A stretch of DNA of 64,000 nt, taken from positions 13,787 through 77,786 of the forward strand of contig JBEGWF010000080.1 of NCBI GenBank assembly GCA_041177965.1. The letters are read 5' to 3'. Below the pieces are notes generated by a model. It saw nothing but the letters and a program-made list of their open reading frames with translations. It was not told the DNA's origin and made no database searches. The stretch's first letter is position 1; each line of letters begins with the position of its first letter. Shown here in pieces: positions 52,456 through 60,770 of the stretch. Made by a program: the position numbers and the translations under genes. This DNA comes from SXXZ01 sp041177965 (GTDB lineage Bacteria; Verrucomicrobiota; Verrucomicrobiia; Limisphaerales; UBA9464).

Positions 52456-52898
52456 TCCAACCCCCCTCCGCACCGCCGCCCGCCCTGCTGTACTGCCACT
52501 GCCAGTACGCCCAGGTCGTCTCGCCCGAGGTGAAGGCGGCCGTGCTGAAACGACTGTGCGAGAGCAACCTGCCCTTCGAGGCGGTGCCCGACCTCTGCGA
52601 GTTGTCCGCCCGCCGCGATCCTTCCTTGAAACGGCTGGCCGCGGCCGGTCCGGTGAAGATCGCCGCCTGTTTCCCGCGGGCCGTGAAGTGGCTGTTCGCC
52701 GCGGCCAACGCGCCATTGCCACTCGGGGCCACCGAGGTGCTCAACATGCGCACCCAACCGGCCGCCGAAGTGCTCGATTCCCTCTTCTCCAGCGAACTGC
52801 GACCCAACCTGCCCGAAGGCAAGGTCACCGCTTCCGATGCCCCCGGGGCCGCCACGGCGGCGCCGACCCCGGTCGCTCCCACTCCCACCCAACCCTGA
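52452..52898 (+). CDS. Small Cys-containing protein, Hdr-like segment, unknown function
   Basis: A 148-residue protein that I cannot assign to a named family. The first 110 residues have LLYCHCQYAQVV, VPDLCELSARRDP and KIAACFPRAVKWLFAAAN. These motifs resemble cysteine segments in heterodisulfide-reductase-associated Fe-S proteins (compare 'AACSPR' in HdrA), suggesting an electron-transfer partner. The C-terminal 40 residues are a Pro/Ala/Thr linker. It overlaps the CobW-type stop (ATGA), and the ferredoxin gene starts one base after its stop, implying stoichiometric production with both. Confidence 0.6.
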   Translation: MIQPPSAPPPALLYCHCQYAQVVSPEVKAAVLKRLCESNLPFEAVPDLCELSARRDPSLKRLAAAGPVKIAACFPRAVKWLFAAANAPLPLGATEVLNMRTQPAAEVLDSLFSSELRPNLPEGKVTASDAPGAATAAPTPVAPTPTQP

Positions 52899-52899
52899 T

Positions 52900-53754
52900 A
52901 TGGCCCTGTCCGATCGCCCCCTCCGCGTCGTCCTTTACGAAGGTTCCGGAGCCGAGTCCGTCGATGCCGAGTCCCGGCTGGCCGCCGTGAACACCCTGCT
53001 GGAACGCGGCTTCGCCGTGACCCGGGCCGGTGCCGAGCGGCCGCTCGCCCCCGCCGACACCACGCCGCTGCTGGTGGTGGGCCGTTGGCAACAGGAAACG
53101 CCGCCGTCCGGTGAGGCGGCCACGAAGGTCCGCTGGGGATCACTCGACCCGGCCACCGTCGGCGATCAGGCCGAGGCCGCCCGCGCCGAGTTCTCCGCAC
53201 CCACACCGGGTGCCTGGCGACCGTGGTTCCCGGTCATCGACTACGACCGCTGCACCAACTGCATGCAGTGCCTGAGCTTCTGCCTCTTCGGCGTGTATGG
53301 GGTCGATGACGGCAAGCGCATCCAGGTCCAGAACAACGACAACTGCAAGACCAACTGCCCGGCCTGCTCTCGCGTCTGCCCCGAGGCGGCGATCATGTTC
53401 CCGAAGTACAAGGCTGGCCCCATCAATGGCGACGTGGTCAGCGACTCCGACCTCAACCGCGAAAAGATGAAGATCGACATCTCGGCCCTGCTGGGCGGCG
53501 ATGTCTACTCGCTCTTGCGCGACCGGAGCGAACGCGCCCGCAGCCGGTTCAGCAAGGAGCGGGATTCCGACAAGGCCCTGGCCGAACGCCAGAAGTGCCT
53601 CACCAAGCTGGCCGCTCTGGCCGGAGACATCCCGGCCGAGGTGCTCATGAGCCTGCCCTCGCCCGAGGAAATCGCCCGCAAGGCCGCCGAGGCCGCCGCC
53701 AAGGCCGAGGCCGCACTGGCCGCCCAAAGCCCGCAGACCTCCCCGACCGCCTGA
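52900..53754 (+). CDS. 4Fe-4S ferredoxin-type protein with two clusters
   Basis: A 284-residue protein. Residues 1-105 form an alpha/beta N domain without cysteines. The centre has CTNCMQCLSFC and CKTNCPACSRVCP, two [4Fe-4S] motifs, the second with an altered CxxxCxxCxxxCP spacing. The C-terminal 100 residues are Lys/Ala/Glu-rich helical. It would carry electrons to the radical SAM enzyme encoded next (4-base gap). No transmembrane segment was seen. No close named family is recognised beyond the ferredoxin core. Confidence 0.8.
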   Translation: MALSDRPLRVVLYEGSGAESVDAESRLAAVNTLLERGFAVTRAGAERPLAPADTTPLLVVGRWQQETPPSGEAATKVRWGSLDPATVGDQAEAARAEFSAPTPGAWRPWFPVIDYDRCTNCMQCLSFCLFGVYGVDDGKRIQVQNNDNCKTNCPACSRVCPEAAIMFPKYKAGPINGDVVSDSDLNREKMKIDISALLGGDVYSLLRDRSERARSRFSKERDSDKALAERQKCLTKLAALAGDIPAEVLMSLPSPEEIARKAAEAAAKAEAALAAQSPQTSPTA

Positions 53755-53758
53755 CGCC

Positions 53759-55042
53759 ATGCTGCCTTCCCTCGTTTTCCGAACCCTCCGCAGCGCCGAT
53801 CTCGGCTGCATCGCCAAATTCGCCTGGAACTTCGGCGTGAAGGGATTGGTGTCGGTCGAGAAGTTCAAGAGCCGGATCAAACGCGGCGAATACTTCCCGC
53901 CGTTCCTGTACCTCTCGATCCTCAACTCCTGCAACCTGCGCTGCCAGGGCTGCTGGGTCGACGTGGCCGCCGAGCGCACCGAGATCGACCTCGATACGCT
54001 CAACCGCACGATCCGCGAAGCCAAGGCCCACGGGAACTCGTTCTTCGGCATCCTGGGCGGCGAACCCTTCATGCACCCGCAACTGCTCGACGTGCTGGCC
54101 GAGCATCCGGACTGCTACTTCCAGGTGTTCACCAACGGCCAGTTCATCACCGAGAAAGTCGCCCAACGCCTCAAGGAACTGGGCAACGCCACCCCGCTGA
54201 TTTCCATCGAAGGCCGCGAGATCACCAGCGACGAGCGCCGGGGCAACAAGGAGGTCCTCAACCGCACCCTGCGCGGTCTCGACCACTGCCTGAAGGCCGG
54301 ATTGCTCACGGGCGTGGCCACCAGCGTGTGCCAGACCAACATCGGCGAACTGCTCACCGAATCGTGGCTGCGCGAACTCATCCAACGCGGGGTCCATTAC
54401 GTCTGGTACCACACCTACCGCCCGGTCGGCCCCAAGATGAACCCGGCGCTGGCGCTGCGACCCGAGCAATTGGTGCAGGTCCGCAAATTCGTGGTGGAGA
54501 TGCGGGCCAAGGTGCCCATCGCCATCATCGACGCCTACTACGACCACCAGGGTCAGGCCCTCTGCCCCATGAGCACGGGCATCAGCCACCACGTCGGTCC
54601 GTCGGGCGGCATCGAACCGTGTCCGATCATCCAGTTCGCCAAGGAGGACATCCGCGATCCGCGCGGGGTCTACGTGGCGATGCGCGACTCGGCCTTCCTC
54701 AAGGATTTCCGGGAACTCAGTGCCCGCGAGACCCGGGGCTGCGTGGTCCTCGAGCGCCCCGACCTGGTCAAGGAGCTGGTGGTCAAGCACGGGGCGCGCG
54801 ACACGACCCTGCGCGGCACCGCCATGGCCGAGCTCGACGCCATGACCCCGCGCTTCAGCCAGTGGCTCCCCGGCGAAGAGGTGCCGGAGAAGCACTGGAT
54901 GTATCGGCTCTCCAAGAAGTACTGGTTCTCCGATTTCGGCGCCTACCGCGACGTGGCCCACGACGCCGCCGGCAAGGCACGGCAACTGCAGCAACGGCTT
55001 GCGGCCACCGCGCCCTCCTCCCAGACTCCCCCAACGTCCTGA
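53759..55042 (+). CDS. Radical SAM protein of the terpenoid operon
   Basis: A 427-residue radical SAM enzyme. The cluster motif CNLRCQGC (Cys58, 62, 65) lies after FPPFLYLSILNS. The SAM-binding GGEPFMHPQLL and later ISIEGREIT, TSVCQTN blocks are visible. Cysteines in LCPMSTG, IEPCPII and RGCVVLE suggest one auxiliary [4Fe-4S] cluster (SPASM-like region, residues about 265-330). It is longer than HpnH (hopanoid adenosylation, about 340 residues) and its C terminus does not match, so HpnH is not the best call. It probably modifies the terpenoid, or a protein-bound intermediate, made by this operon. Confidence 0.82.
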   Translation: MLPSLVFRTLRSADLGCIAKFAWNFGVKGLVSVEKFKSRIKRGEYFPPFLYLSILNSCNLRCQGCWVDVAAERTEIDLDTLNRTIREAKAHGNSFFGILGGEPFMHPQLLDVLAEHPDCYFQVFTNGQFITEKVAQRLKELGNATPLISIEGREITSDERRGNKEVLNRTLRGLDHCLKAGLLTGVATSVCQTNIGELLTESWLRELIQRGVHYVWYHTYRPVGPKMNPALALRPEQLVQVRKFVVEMRAKVPIAIIDAYYDHQGQALCPMSTGISHHVGPSGGIEPCPIIQFAKEDIRDPRGVYVAMRDSAFLKDFRELSARETRGCVVLERPDLVKELVVKHGARDTTLRGTAMAELDAMTPRFSQWLPGEEVPEKHWMYRLSKKYWFSDFGAYRDVAHDAAGKARQLQQRLAATAPSSQTPPTS

Positions 55043-55050
55043 TCAGCACC

Positions 55051-56847
55051 ATGAGCGCCTCGCCCATCCAGTTTGTCGCCTCCTCTCCGGTTGGCCTGCC
55101 GCGTCTCGTGCCGCAGCAACAGTGGCGGCCGACCAAGAAGAACATCCCGCCCACGCTGGTCCAACGGCAGCACATCCTGCAGGCCGTGCGCAACTACGTG
55201 GCCGAGTTCAACCCGGTGCCTCCGCTGCCGGCCGCCGACCTCAAGGTCCACGCCGACCGCATCGTCGCCCAATTGCGGTGCGAACCCATCTTCCGCGACT
55301 TCATCGGGGTGCTGCTGAACAACGAGATGTGGCGCGAGCAACTGGCCGGGGTGCCCTTCGAGCGCCGTCTGCTGCTCCTGCCCAAATGCCTTCGCGTCGA
55401 GGCCAAGTGCCCGGCCCCGTTCGACGAATTCGGACTGCTGTGCAAGCAATGCGGCCTCTGCTCCATCCAGGACCTCACGATCGAGGCCGAGAAGCTTGGC
55501 TATGCGGTGCTGGTGGCCGAGGGTTCGGCCATCGTCATGAGCCTCATCCAGACCGGCAAGATCGAGGCCATCGTCGGCGTCAGCTGCCTGAGCGTGCTCG
55601 AGCGGGCCTTCCCCTACATGGAGGCCGCGGCCATCCCCGGGGTCGCCGTGCCCCTGCTGCAAGACGACTGCATCGACACCAATGTCGATCTCGACTGGGT
55701 CTGGGAATACATCCACCTCACCGCCGACGACCGCACCCGTCGCCTCGATCTGGGCCGTCTGCGCGACGAGGTCGACTTCTGGTTCACCCCGGCCTCGATG
55801 GAACTCATCCTGGGACCGGCCCAGGGGGAGACCGAGCTCATCGCCCGCGACTGGCTGATGCGCGCCGGCAAGCGTTGGCGTCCGTTCCTCACGGTGGCGG
55901 CCTACCAGGCGCTCAGCGGCCAACCCGATGCGGCCCTGCCCGACGATCTGCGCAAGGTGGCCGTGGCGGTCGAATGCTTCCACAAGGCGTCGCTCATCCA
56001 CGACGACATCGAGGACAACGACAGCCTGCGGTACGGCGAGAAGACCCTGCACGAAGAACACGGCGTGGCCGTGGCCCTCAACGTGGGCGACCTGCTCATC
56101 GGCGAGGGCTACCGACTCCTGGCCGCCTGCAAGGCCAGCCCCGAGGCCAAGGCCGAGATGCTGCGGGTGGCGGCCGAAGGCCAGCGCGAGTTGTGCCGCG
56201 GTCAGGGGGCCGAACTGATGTGGACCCGCAAACCCGGAGTGCTGACGCCCCTGCAGGTGGTCAACATCTTCCGCCAGAAGACGGCCCCGGCCTTCGAGGT
56301 CGCCCTCCGACTGGGGGCCATCTATGCCGGCAAGCACGACGAGTGCGATGACGTGCTCGGTGCCTACAGCCGCGCCCTGGGCATCGCCTACCAGATCCGC
56401 GACGACCTGAACGACCTCGGCACCTCCGGCGAGACCAACGACATCGCCGGCCAACGCCCCAGCCTCCTGCTGGCCGTCGCCCGGGAGCGCGCCAATGGCG
56501 AGAACCGCGAATTCCTCGACCGCCTGTGGCGCCGCGAGATCCAGCCCGATTCCAAGCAGGTCGAGGCCTTGTACTCCGAGCTGAAGGCCGACGAGCGCTG
56601 CAAGCACCTGCTCGAAAGCTACCAGGAAGAGGCCATCCGTTCGCTGGCCGCGCTCGAGCACCCCAGCCTCAAGGGCCTGCTGCGCCGGGTCATCGGCAAG
56701 ATCTTCAACGACGTCGAGATTCAGGGCTGGTGCAAGGAGCAGGAGCAGAAGAACGCTGCCCAGCGTCTGGATGCCATCGTCCCGACCGGGTCCATGGTCG
56801 TCGGCACCCCGGAGGCGACGGCCGCACAGACCGCCCCGGTCGCGTGA
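55051..56847 (+). CDS. DUF116-polyprenyl diphosphate synthase fusion
   Basis: A 598-residue two-part protein. Residues about 100-215 match DUF116: Cys113, Cys120 and CKQCGLC (131-137), then AEKLGYAVLVAEGSAIV and a GVSCLSVLERAFPYMEAAAI block. Residues about 255-560 are a trans-isoprenyl diphosphate synthase. The first Asp-rich motif is DDIED (318-322) in HKASLIHDDIEDNDSLRYG. The second is DDLND in YQIRDDLNDLGTSGE, followed by an altered NDIAGQRPSLLL instead of the usual GKD segment. It should condense IPP with an allylic diphosphate to a chain of unknown length. The DUF116 part is a putative Fe-S domain often encoded near radical SAM and lipoate genes. Confidence 0.88.
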   Translation: MSASPIQFVASSPVGLPRLVPQQQWRPTKKNIPPTLVQRQHILQAVRNYVAEFNPVPPLPAADLKVHADRIVAQLRCEPIFRDFIGVLLNNEMWREQLAGVPFERRLLLLPKCLRVEAKCPAPFDEFGLLCKQCGLCSIQDLTIEAEKLGYAVLVAEGSAIVMSLIQTGKIEAIVGVSCLSVLERAFPYMEAAAIPGVAVPLLQDDCIDTNVDLDWVWEYIHLTADDRTRRLDLGRLRDEVDFWFTPASMELILGPAQGETELIARDWLMRAGKRWRPFLTVAAYQALSGQPDAALPDDLRKVAVAVECFHKASLIHDDIEDNDSLRYGEKTLHEEHGVAVALNVGDLLIGEGYRLLAACKASPEAKAEMLRVAAEGQRELCRGQGAELMWTRKPGVLTPLQVVNIFRQKTAPAFEVALRLGAIYAGKHDECDDVLGAYSRALGIAYQIRDDLNDLGTSGETNDIAGQRPSLLLAVARERANGENREFLDRLWRREIQPDSKQVEALYSELKADERCKHLLESYQEEAIRSLAALEHPSLKGLLRRVIGKIFNDVEIQGWCKEQEQKNAAQRLDAIVPTGSMVVGTPEATAAQTAPVA

Positions 56848-57731
56848 GCCTGCGTCTCCAACTCCTCCAGGTCGCCCGGTTGGCGCCCCGGTTGTTGGGA
56901 GATTCCACCGATCTGGTCCGAGACTTCTACCGTCGGCAGTTCCGCGACCGGGGAGCCGGGTGCGATCGGGACGGCCGGCCCGACCTGTATTACACCATCT
57001 TCGCGCTGGCCGGGGCCCAGGCCCTGGATGTGCCCATCCCGACCGACGCCACGGCCGCGTGGCTCGAAACCCACGGCGACGGGAGCTCCCTCGACTTCGT
57101 GCATCTCGGGGCACTGGCCCGCTGCTGGGCCGCGGTGGGTCCGGACCGCCTGCCGCCCGGGCGCATCGATGCCCTTCTGGCTCGCATCGAGACCTTCCGG
57201 AAGCCCGATGGCGGCTACGAAGGGGATCCGCGCCTCGGTCATGGCACCGCCTACGGCGCCTTCGTGGCCCTCGGAGCCTACCAGGATCTGGGCCGAACCC
57301 CTCCCGCGGTCCTGGAGCTGATCCGCAGCCTCAAGCGCCTCGAGACCCCGGACAATGCCTGGAGCAACGCCCCCGGTCTTCCCACGGGGGCCCTCAACGC
57401 CACCGCCGGTGCCGTGACCCTGATCCGTCATCTCGGATTCCCGGTGAACCCGGCGGTGGGCGACTGGCTGATGGCCCAGCAACATCCGAATGGCGGATTC
57501 ATCGCGGTTCCGGGCGCCCCCCTGCCCGACCTGCTGTCGACCGCCACGGCCCTGCATGCGCTGGCCTGCCTCGAGCGCCGCATTCCCAGCGGGGTGCACG
57601 AACGCTGCCTGGACTTCATCGACACGCTGTGGTCGGCCGACGGGGGCTTCCACGGGCACTGGGCCGATGACCACCTCGACGCCGAATACACCTATTACGG
57701 TCTGCTCGCGCTGGGGCACCTGAGCCTGTGA
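56844..57731 (+). CDS. Short prenyltransferase/squalene-oxidase-repeat (cyclase-fold) protein
   Basis: A 295-residue alpha-alpha-barrel protein. QW-like repeats are seen as FRKPDGGYEGDPRLGHGTAY, MAQQHPNGGFIAV and LWSADGGFHGHWADDHLDAE. It is about half the size of a squalene-hopene cyclase and has no DXDD motif that I can find. It resembles a lone beta- or gamma-type domain or a protein-prenyltransferase beta subunit. The GTG start at 56844 overlaps the preceding stop (GTGA), and its own stop overlaps the next start in the same way. It might act with the larger cyclase or bind a polyprenyl substrate; catalysis is unproven. Confidence 0.78.
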   Translation: MSLRLQLLQVARLAPRLLGDSTDLVRDFYRRQFRDRGAGCDRDGRPDLYYTIFALAGAQALDVPIPTDATAAWLETHGDGSSLDFVHLGALARCWAAVGPDRLPPGRIDALLARIETFRKPDGGYEGDPRLGHGTAYGAFVALGAYQDLGRTPPAVLELIRSLKRLETPDNAWSNAPGLPTGALNATAGAVTLIRHLGFPVNPAVGDWLMAQQHPNGGFIAVPGAPLPDLLSTATALHALACLERRIPSGVHERCLDFIDTLWSADGGFHGHWADDHLDAEYTYYGLLALGHLSL

Positions 57732-59536
57732 CACCGGATCTTCCTCAACGCCTGGCTGCCGCCCGCGAGGCCACGACGAAGGCATTGGTCGGCGAACTGG
57801 GGCCCGACGGCCACTGGATCGGCGAGCTCAGCAGCAGCGCCCTGTCGACGGCGACCGCGGTCACGGCGTTGGCGGCGATCGATCCGAAGGCCCATGCACC
57901 GCTGATCCGGGGCGGGCTCGAATGGTTGGCCCGCCACGCCCATGCGGACGGGGGCTGGGGAGACACGGTCCGCAGTCGGAGCAACCTCAGCACCACCGCC
58001 CTCGTCTGGGCGGCCTTCGGCATGGCCGGGGCCGATGCGCAATACCCGGAGGTCGTGTCCGCGATGGAAGCCCACCTGCGACAGCGGGCCGGATCCATCG
58101 ATCGGTTGGTCCCGGCCATCGAGGAACTCTACGGGGACGATCGGACCTTCAGCGTGCCCATCACCATGATGCTGGCCCTGAGCGGTCGCCTGGGCCCGGA
58201 CGGCTGGAAACGGGTCCGGCCCCTGCCCTTCGAATTGGCGGCCCTGCCGCGCCAATGGTTCGGGGCGCTTCGGTTGCCCGTGGTCAGCTATGCGTTGCCG
58301 GCGTTGATCGCCATCGGGCAGGTCATCCATCACCGGTCGGGTCGGATGAATCCGCTGCGTGCCGCCACGCGCGCCCGGACCCTCCGGGTGCTCTCGCAAT
58401 TGCAGCCCGAGAACGGTGGTTTCCTCGAGGCCACGCCACTCACGAGCTTCGTCACCATGAGCCTGGCCGGCCTGGGGCTTCGAGATCACGAGGTCGCCCG
58501 GCGCGGAGTGGCGTTCCTCCGAAACTCGGTCCGTGGCGACGGCAGTTGGCCGATCGACACCAACCTGGCCACCTGGGTCACCACGCTCTCGATCAAGGCG
58601 ATGCACCTCGGGACCGCATCGGCGCCGGCACTGCCACCGGCCACCCGGGGACGACTCCGGGAGTGGCTCCTCGGCCAGCAGTATCGGGCGGTGCACCCGT
58701 ACACCGGGGCCGCCCCCGGGGGCTGGGCCTGGACCGACCTGCCCGGAGGCGTGCCCGACGCCGACGACACCGCCGGGGCGCTGCTGGCACTGAGGGCCCT
58801 CGGAGATCCCGACGAAGCCGCCATCGCTGCCGCCACCGCGGGCATCCGCTGGTTGTTGGGAGTGCAGAATCGGGACGGAGGCATTCCCACCTTCTGCCGG
58901 GGTTGGGGCACGTTGCCCTTCGATCGCAGCACCCCGGAACTCACCGCGCACGCGCTGCGGGCCTGGAAGGCCTGGGCAGCCCACCTGCCGCGCCCCTTCT
59001 CCACCGAGGTACAACAGGCCGCCCACCGGGCCCTCGGGTACCTCGGCCGCACTCAGCGGGCCGACGGGGCCTGGATCCCCCTCTGGTTCGGAAACGAATC
59101 GGCCCGATCGCAGGAGAATCCGGTCTACGGCACCGCGCAGGTGCTCATCGGCCTGCACTCGCTGTCCGCGGGTGGGATCGCCGTGAAGGCCCTGATCGAA
59201 AAGGGCGAGGCCTTCCTGAGATCGGTGCAGCACCCCGACGGCGGCTGGGGAGGCGACACCGACGTCGCGCCGAGCGTGGAGGAAACCGCGCTGGCCCTGC
59301 GCGCCCTGAGTTCCACCCAGGAACATCGGGCCTCGACGGATCGGGGCCTCGCCTGGTTGTTGGACCGTTGGGAAAGCGGCGAGGCCCGCCGCGCCGCGCC
59401 GATCGGCCTCTACTTCGCGCGCCTCTGGTACTACGAATCTCTGTACCCGCTGATCTTCAGCGTCGACGCCTTCCACCACCTGTCCGCGGGCGACCCCGGC
59501 ACGTCCACGCCTGCGGTCTCCACGCCCAACCCATGA
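57728..59536 (+). CDS. Squalene-hopene-cyclase-like class II terpene cyclase
   Basis: A 602-residue alpha-alpha-barrel cyclase. The class II acid motif DXDD is intact at 344-347 in GGVPDADDTAGALLAL. QW repeats occur, for example HADGGWGDTVRSRS, NRDGGIPTFCRGWG, RADGAWIPLWFGNE and HPDGGWGGDTDVAPS. Motif positions fit SHC, although it is slightly shorter than typical bacterial SHC (about 630 or more residues). It should protonate and cyclise a linear polyprene such as squalene or another terpenoid. No squalene synthase (hpnC/D/E or sqs) gene is in the window, so the substrate is open. It is the last gene of the operon, with a GTGA-coupled start. Confidence 0.9.
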   Translation: MTPDLPQRLAAAREATTKALVGELGPDGHWIGELSSSALSTATAVTALAAIDPKAHAPLIRGGLEWLARHAHADGGWGDTVRSRSNLSTTALVWAAFGMAGADAQYPEVVSAMEAHLRQRAGSIDRLVPAIEELYGDDRTFSVPITMMLALSGRLGPDGWKRVRPLPFELAALPRQWFGALRLPVVSYALPALIAIGQVIHHRSGRMNPLRAATRARTLRVLSQLQPENGGFLEATPLTSFVTMSLAGLGLRDHEVARRGVAFLRNSVRGDGSWPIDTNLATWVTTLSIKAMHLGTASAPALPPATRGRLREWLLGQQYRAVHPYTGAAPGGWAWTDLPGGVPDADDTAGALLALRALGDPDEAAIAAATAGIRWLLGVQNRDGGIPTFCRGWGTLPFDRSTPELTAHALRAWKAWAAHLPRPFSTEVQQAAHRALGYLGRTQRADGAWIPLWFGNESARSQENPVYGTAQVLIGLHSLSAGGIAVKALIEKGEAFLRSVQHPDGGWGGDTDVAPSVEETALALRALSSTQEHRASTDRGLAWLLDRWESGEARRAAPIGLYFARLWYYESLYPLIFSVDAFHHLSAGDPGTSTPAVSTPNP

Positions 59537-59573
59537 GGCCCGGAGGTGCGGCGCGGAGCTCCGCTCGCCGCAT

Positions 59574-59786
59574 TCAAACCAGGGTGCTGCCGTCGTCCTT
59601 TTCGAGACGGATCAGGTGCTTCTTCACCACCTCCACCTGCTTGGTCAACTCGAAGAGCGCCTTGAGGATCTCGGTCTGGGCCGCTGGTGCGTTCAGCTTC
59701 GGAACCAGCGGGTGGAGCCGGGTCACGCCATTGCCCAATTCATTGCAGATGCCCCGCATCTGACCCATCGCCTCGGTACGATCCAT
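59574..59786 (-). CDS. Small coiled-coil protein, unknown function
   Basis: A 70-residue helical protein from MDRTEAMGQMRG. The second half (TEILKALFELTKQVEVVKKH) is a likely amphipathic coiled coil. It has no cysteines, signal or membrane segment. The codon pattern and helical regularity support a real gene, but no family is recognised. A longer start at 59816 adds ten residues. It converges on the terpenoid operon. Confidence 0.5.
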   Translation of the reverse strand: MDRTEAMGQMRGICNELGNGVTRLHPLVPKLNAPAAQTEILKALFELTKQVEVVKKHLIRLEKDDGSTLV

Positions 59787-59878
59787 GACCTGAATTGAAC
59801 CCGGACCCGGGCTCACGTCCAGCGTGCTCCGAAGTCGACGGAGTCCACGGATTCTCTGGATCGGCTCAGAAACTCAAA

Positions 59879-59905
59879 GGGCACCCCCGGAAATCGGGGA
59901 TGCCC
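59879..59905 (-). terminator. Terminator of the small secreted Cys-rich peptide gene
   Basis: An 11-base-pair stem, GGGCATCCCCG with CGGGGGTGCCC (one G-U pair), is followed on the minus strand by TTTGAG. It lies 45 bases beyond the stop of the 57-residue peptide gene. Confidence 0.65.
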
Positions 59906-59950
59906 ATTCAACGCAGGCCCGGAACCGGGCCTCGGGAGCAGGGCAACGGA

Positions 59951-60124
59951 CTACTTCTTGCAGTCCTTCTTGCAGCAGGAACCGCCCTTGGAGTCGCAAT
60001 GGCCCTTGGCCGACTTGGAGGATCCATTGGCCGCGCCGCGCGGGGAATGGGCGGCGGAAAGAGCGGTCGCACCGAAGACGGCCGAGGCCAGAGCGAGGAT
60101 CACCGACAGTTTGAGGGTCTTCAT
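59951..60124 (-). CDS. Secreted 57-residue Lys/Cys-rich peptide
   Basis: A short open reading frame starting MKTLKLSVILALASAVFGAT, a convincing Sec signal peptide with a likely cut near ALSAA-HS. The mature part is about 32 residues of Ser, Gly and Lys, ending with five cysteines in GHCDSKGGSCCKKDCKK. It has its own terminator. The pattern is that of a small metal-binding or structural secreted peptide; no family is recognised. No Shine-Dalgarno box is evident before the ATG. The 243-base gap upstream to rnpB (60125-60367) shows no other gene. Confidence 0.65.
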   Translation of the reverse strand: MKTLKLSVILALASAVFGATALSAAHSPRGAANGSSKSAKGHCDSKGGSCCKKDCKK

Positions 60125-60367
60125 GATTCGTGTGTGTGGTATTGCTGTTGTGTGTGCACAAAACGGCCGTGCTTACGACCGGGTTGCTTGCGGGAATGTG
60201 ATCCACAAGAGCCGCCTCGCCGCAACCATTTCTGTCCGAAGCCGATCGGTTTTTGCCAACGGAGGACCCGATGGGGCAACACCCCTCGATTCGGACGGAT
60301 CATCGCCGACCCCGGATGGGGAAACTGCCGACTCGCCAGACCCGTTTCCATCCCCCACCTTGCAGGC

Positions 60368-60764
60368 GTCTTGGAAGGGCGGAGGGTCGCTCGCGGCGGC
60401 AGTCGCGGGAGGAAAGTCCGAACTCCATAGGGCGCGGGGCCGCGTAACTCCGGTCAGGCCGGAGATACACGCGGGAGGCCATGTCGAAAGACACGACCGA
60501 CAGACAGTGCCACAGAGAAGATACCGCCCGGGCCGAAAGGTGCGGGTAAGGGTGAAAAGGCGGTTTAAGAGACCACCGCTCGCGACGCAAGAAGCGGGGC
60601 ATGGCAAACCTCCCCGGGAGCAAGACCAAATAGGGAACCTGCGATGCGGCCCGCATCGTATCGGCGCAAGCCGGTCGGGTTCCGGGTATCGGTCGCTCAG
60701 AGAAATGACTCTCTCCCTGGCGCAAGTCAGGAAGACAGAATTCGGCTTACAGCCCTTCCAAGAC
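60368..60764 (+). ncRNA. rnpB: RNase P RNA (bacterial type A)
   Basis: The catalytic RNA that trims tRNA 5' ends. The P1 helix is formed by GTCTTGGAAGGGC (60368-60380) and GCCCTTCCAAGAC (60752-60764). Universally conserved parts are present in order: GAGGAAAGTCCGAACTCCAT, CAGTGCCACAGAGAAGATAC, GGTAAGGGTGAAAAGG, CCTCCCCGGGAGCAAGACCA followed by AATAGGG, and ACAGAATTCGGCTTA near the 3' end. The length of about 397 bases is usual for type A. Confidence 0.97.
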
Positions 60765-60770
60765 ACCATT

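Noticed and set aside
50834..53754. An sHdr-type sulfur oxidation locus
   Set aside because: A lipoyl carrier and Hdr-like cysteines are suggestive, but HdrA, HdrB and HdrC homologs and the dedicated LipS or sLpl genes are absent, and prenyl synthase and cyclases follow.
53759..55042. Hopanoid adenosylation enzyme HpnH
   Set aside because: It is a radical SAM enzyme beside a cyclase, but it is about 90 residues longer, has extra auxiliary-cluster cysteines and its C-terminal half does not match HpnH as I know it.
54943..57114. A 723-codon minus-strand frame across the prenyl synthase region
   Set aside because: It mirrors the codons of the plus-strand genes with DDIED/DDLND motifs and shows no protein-like motif of its own.
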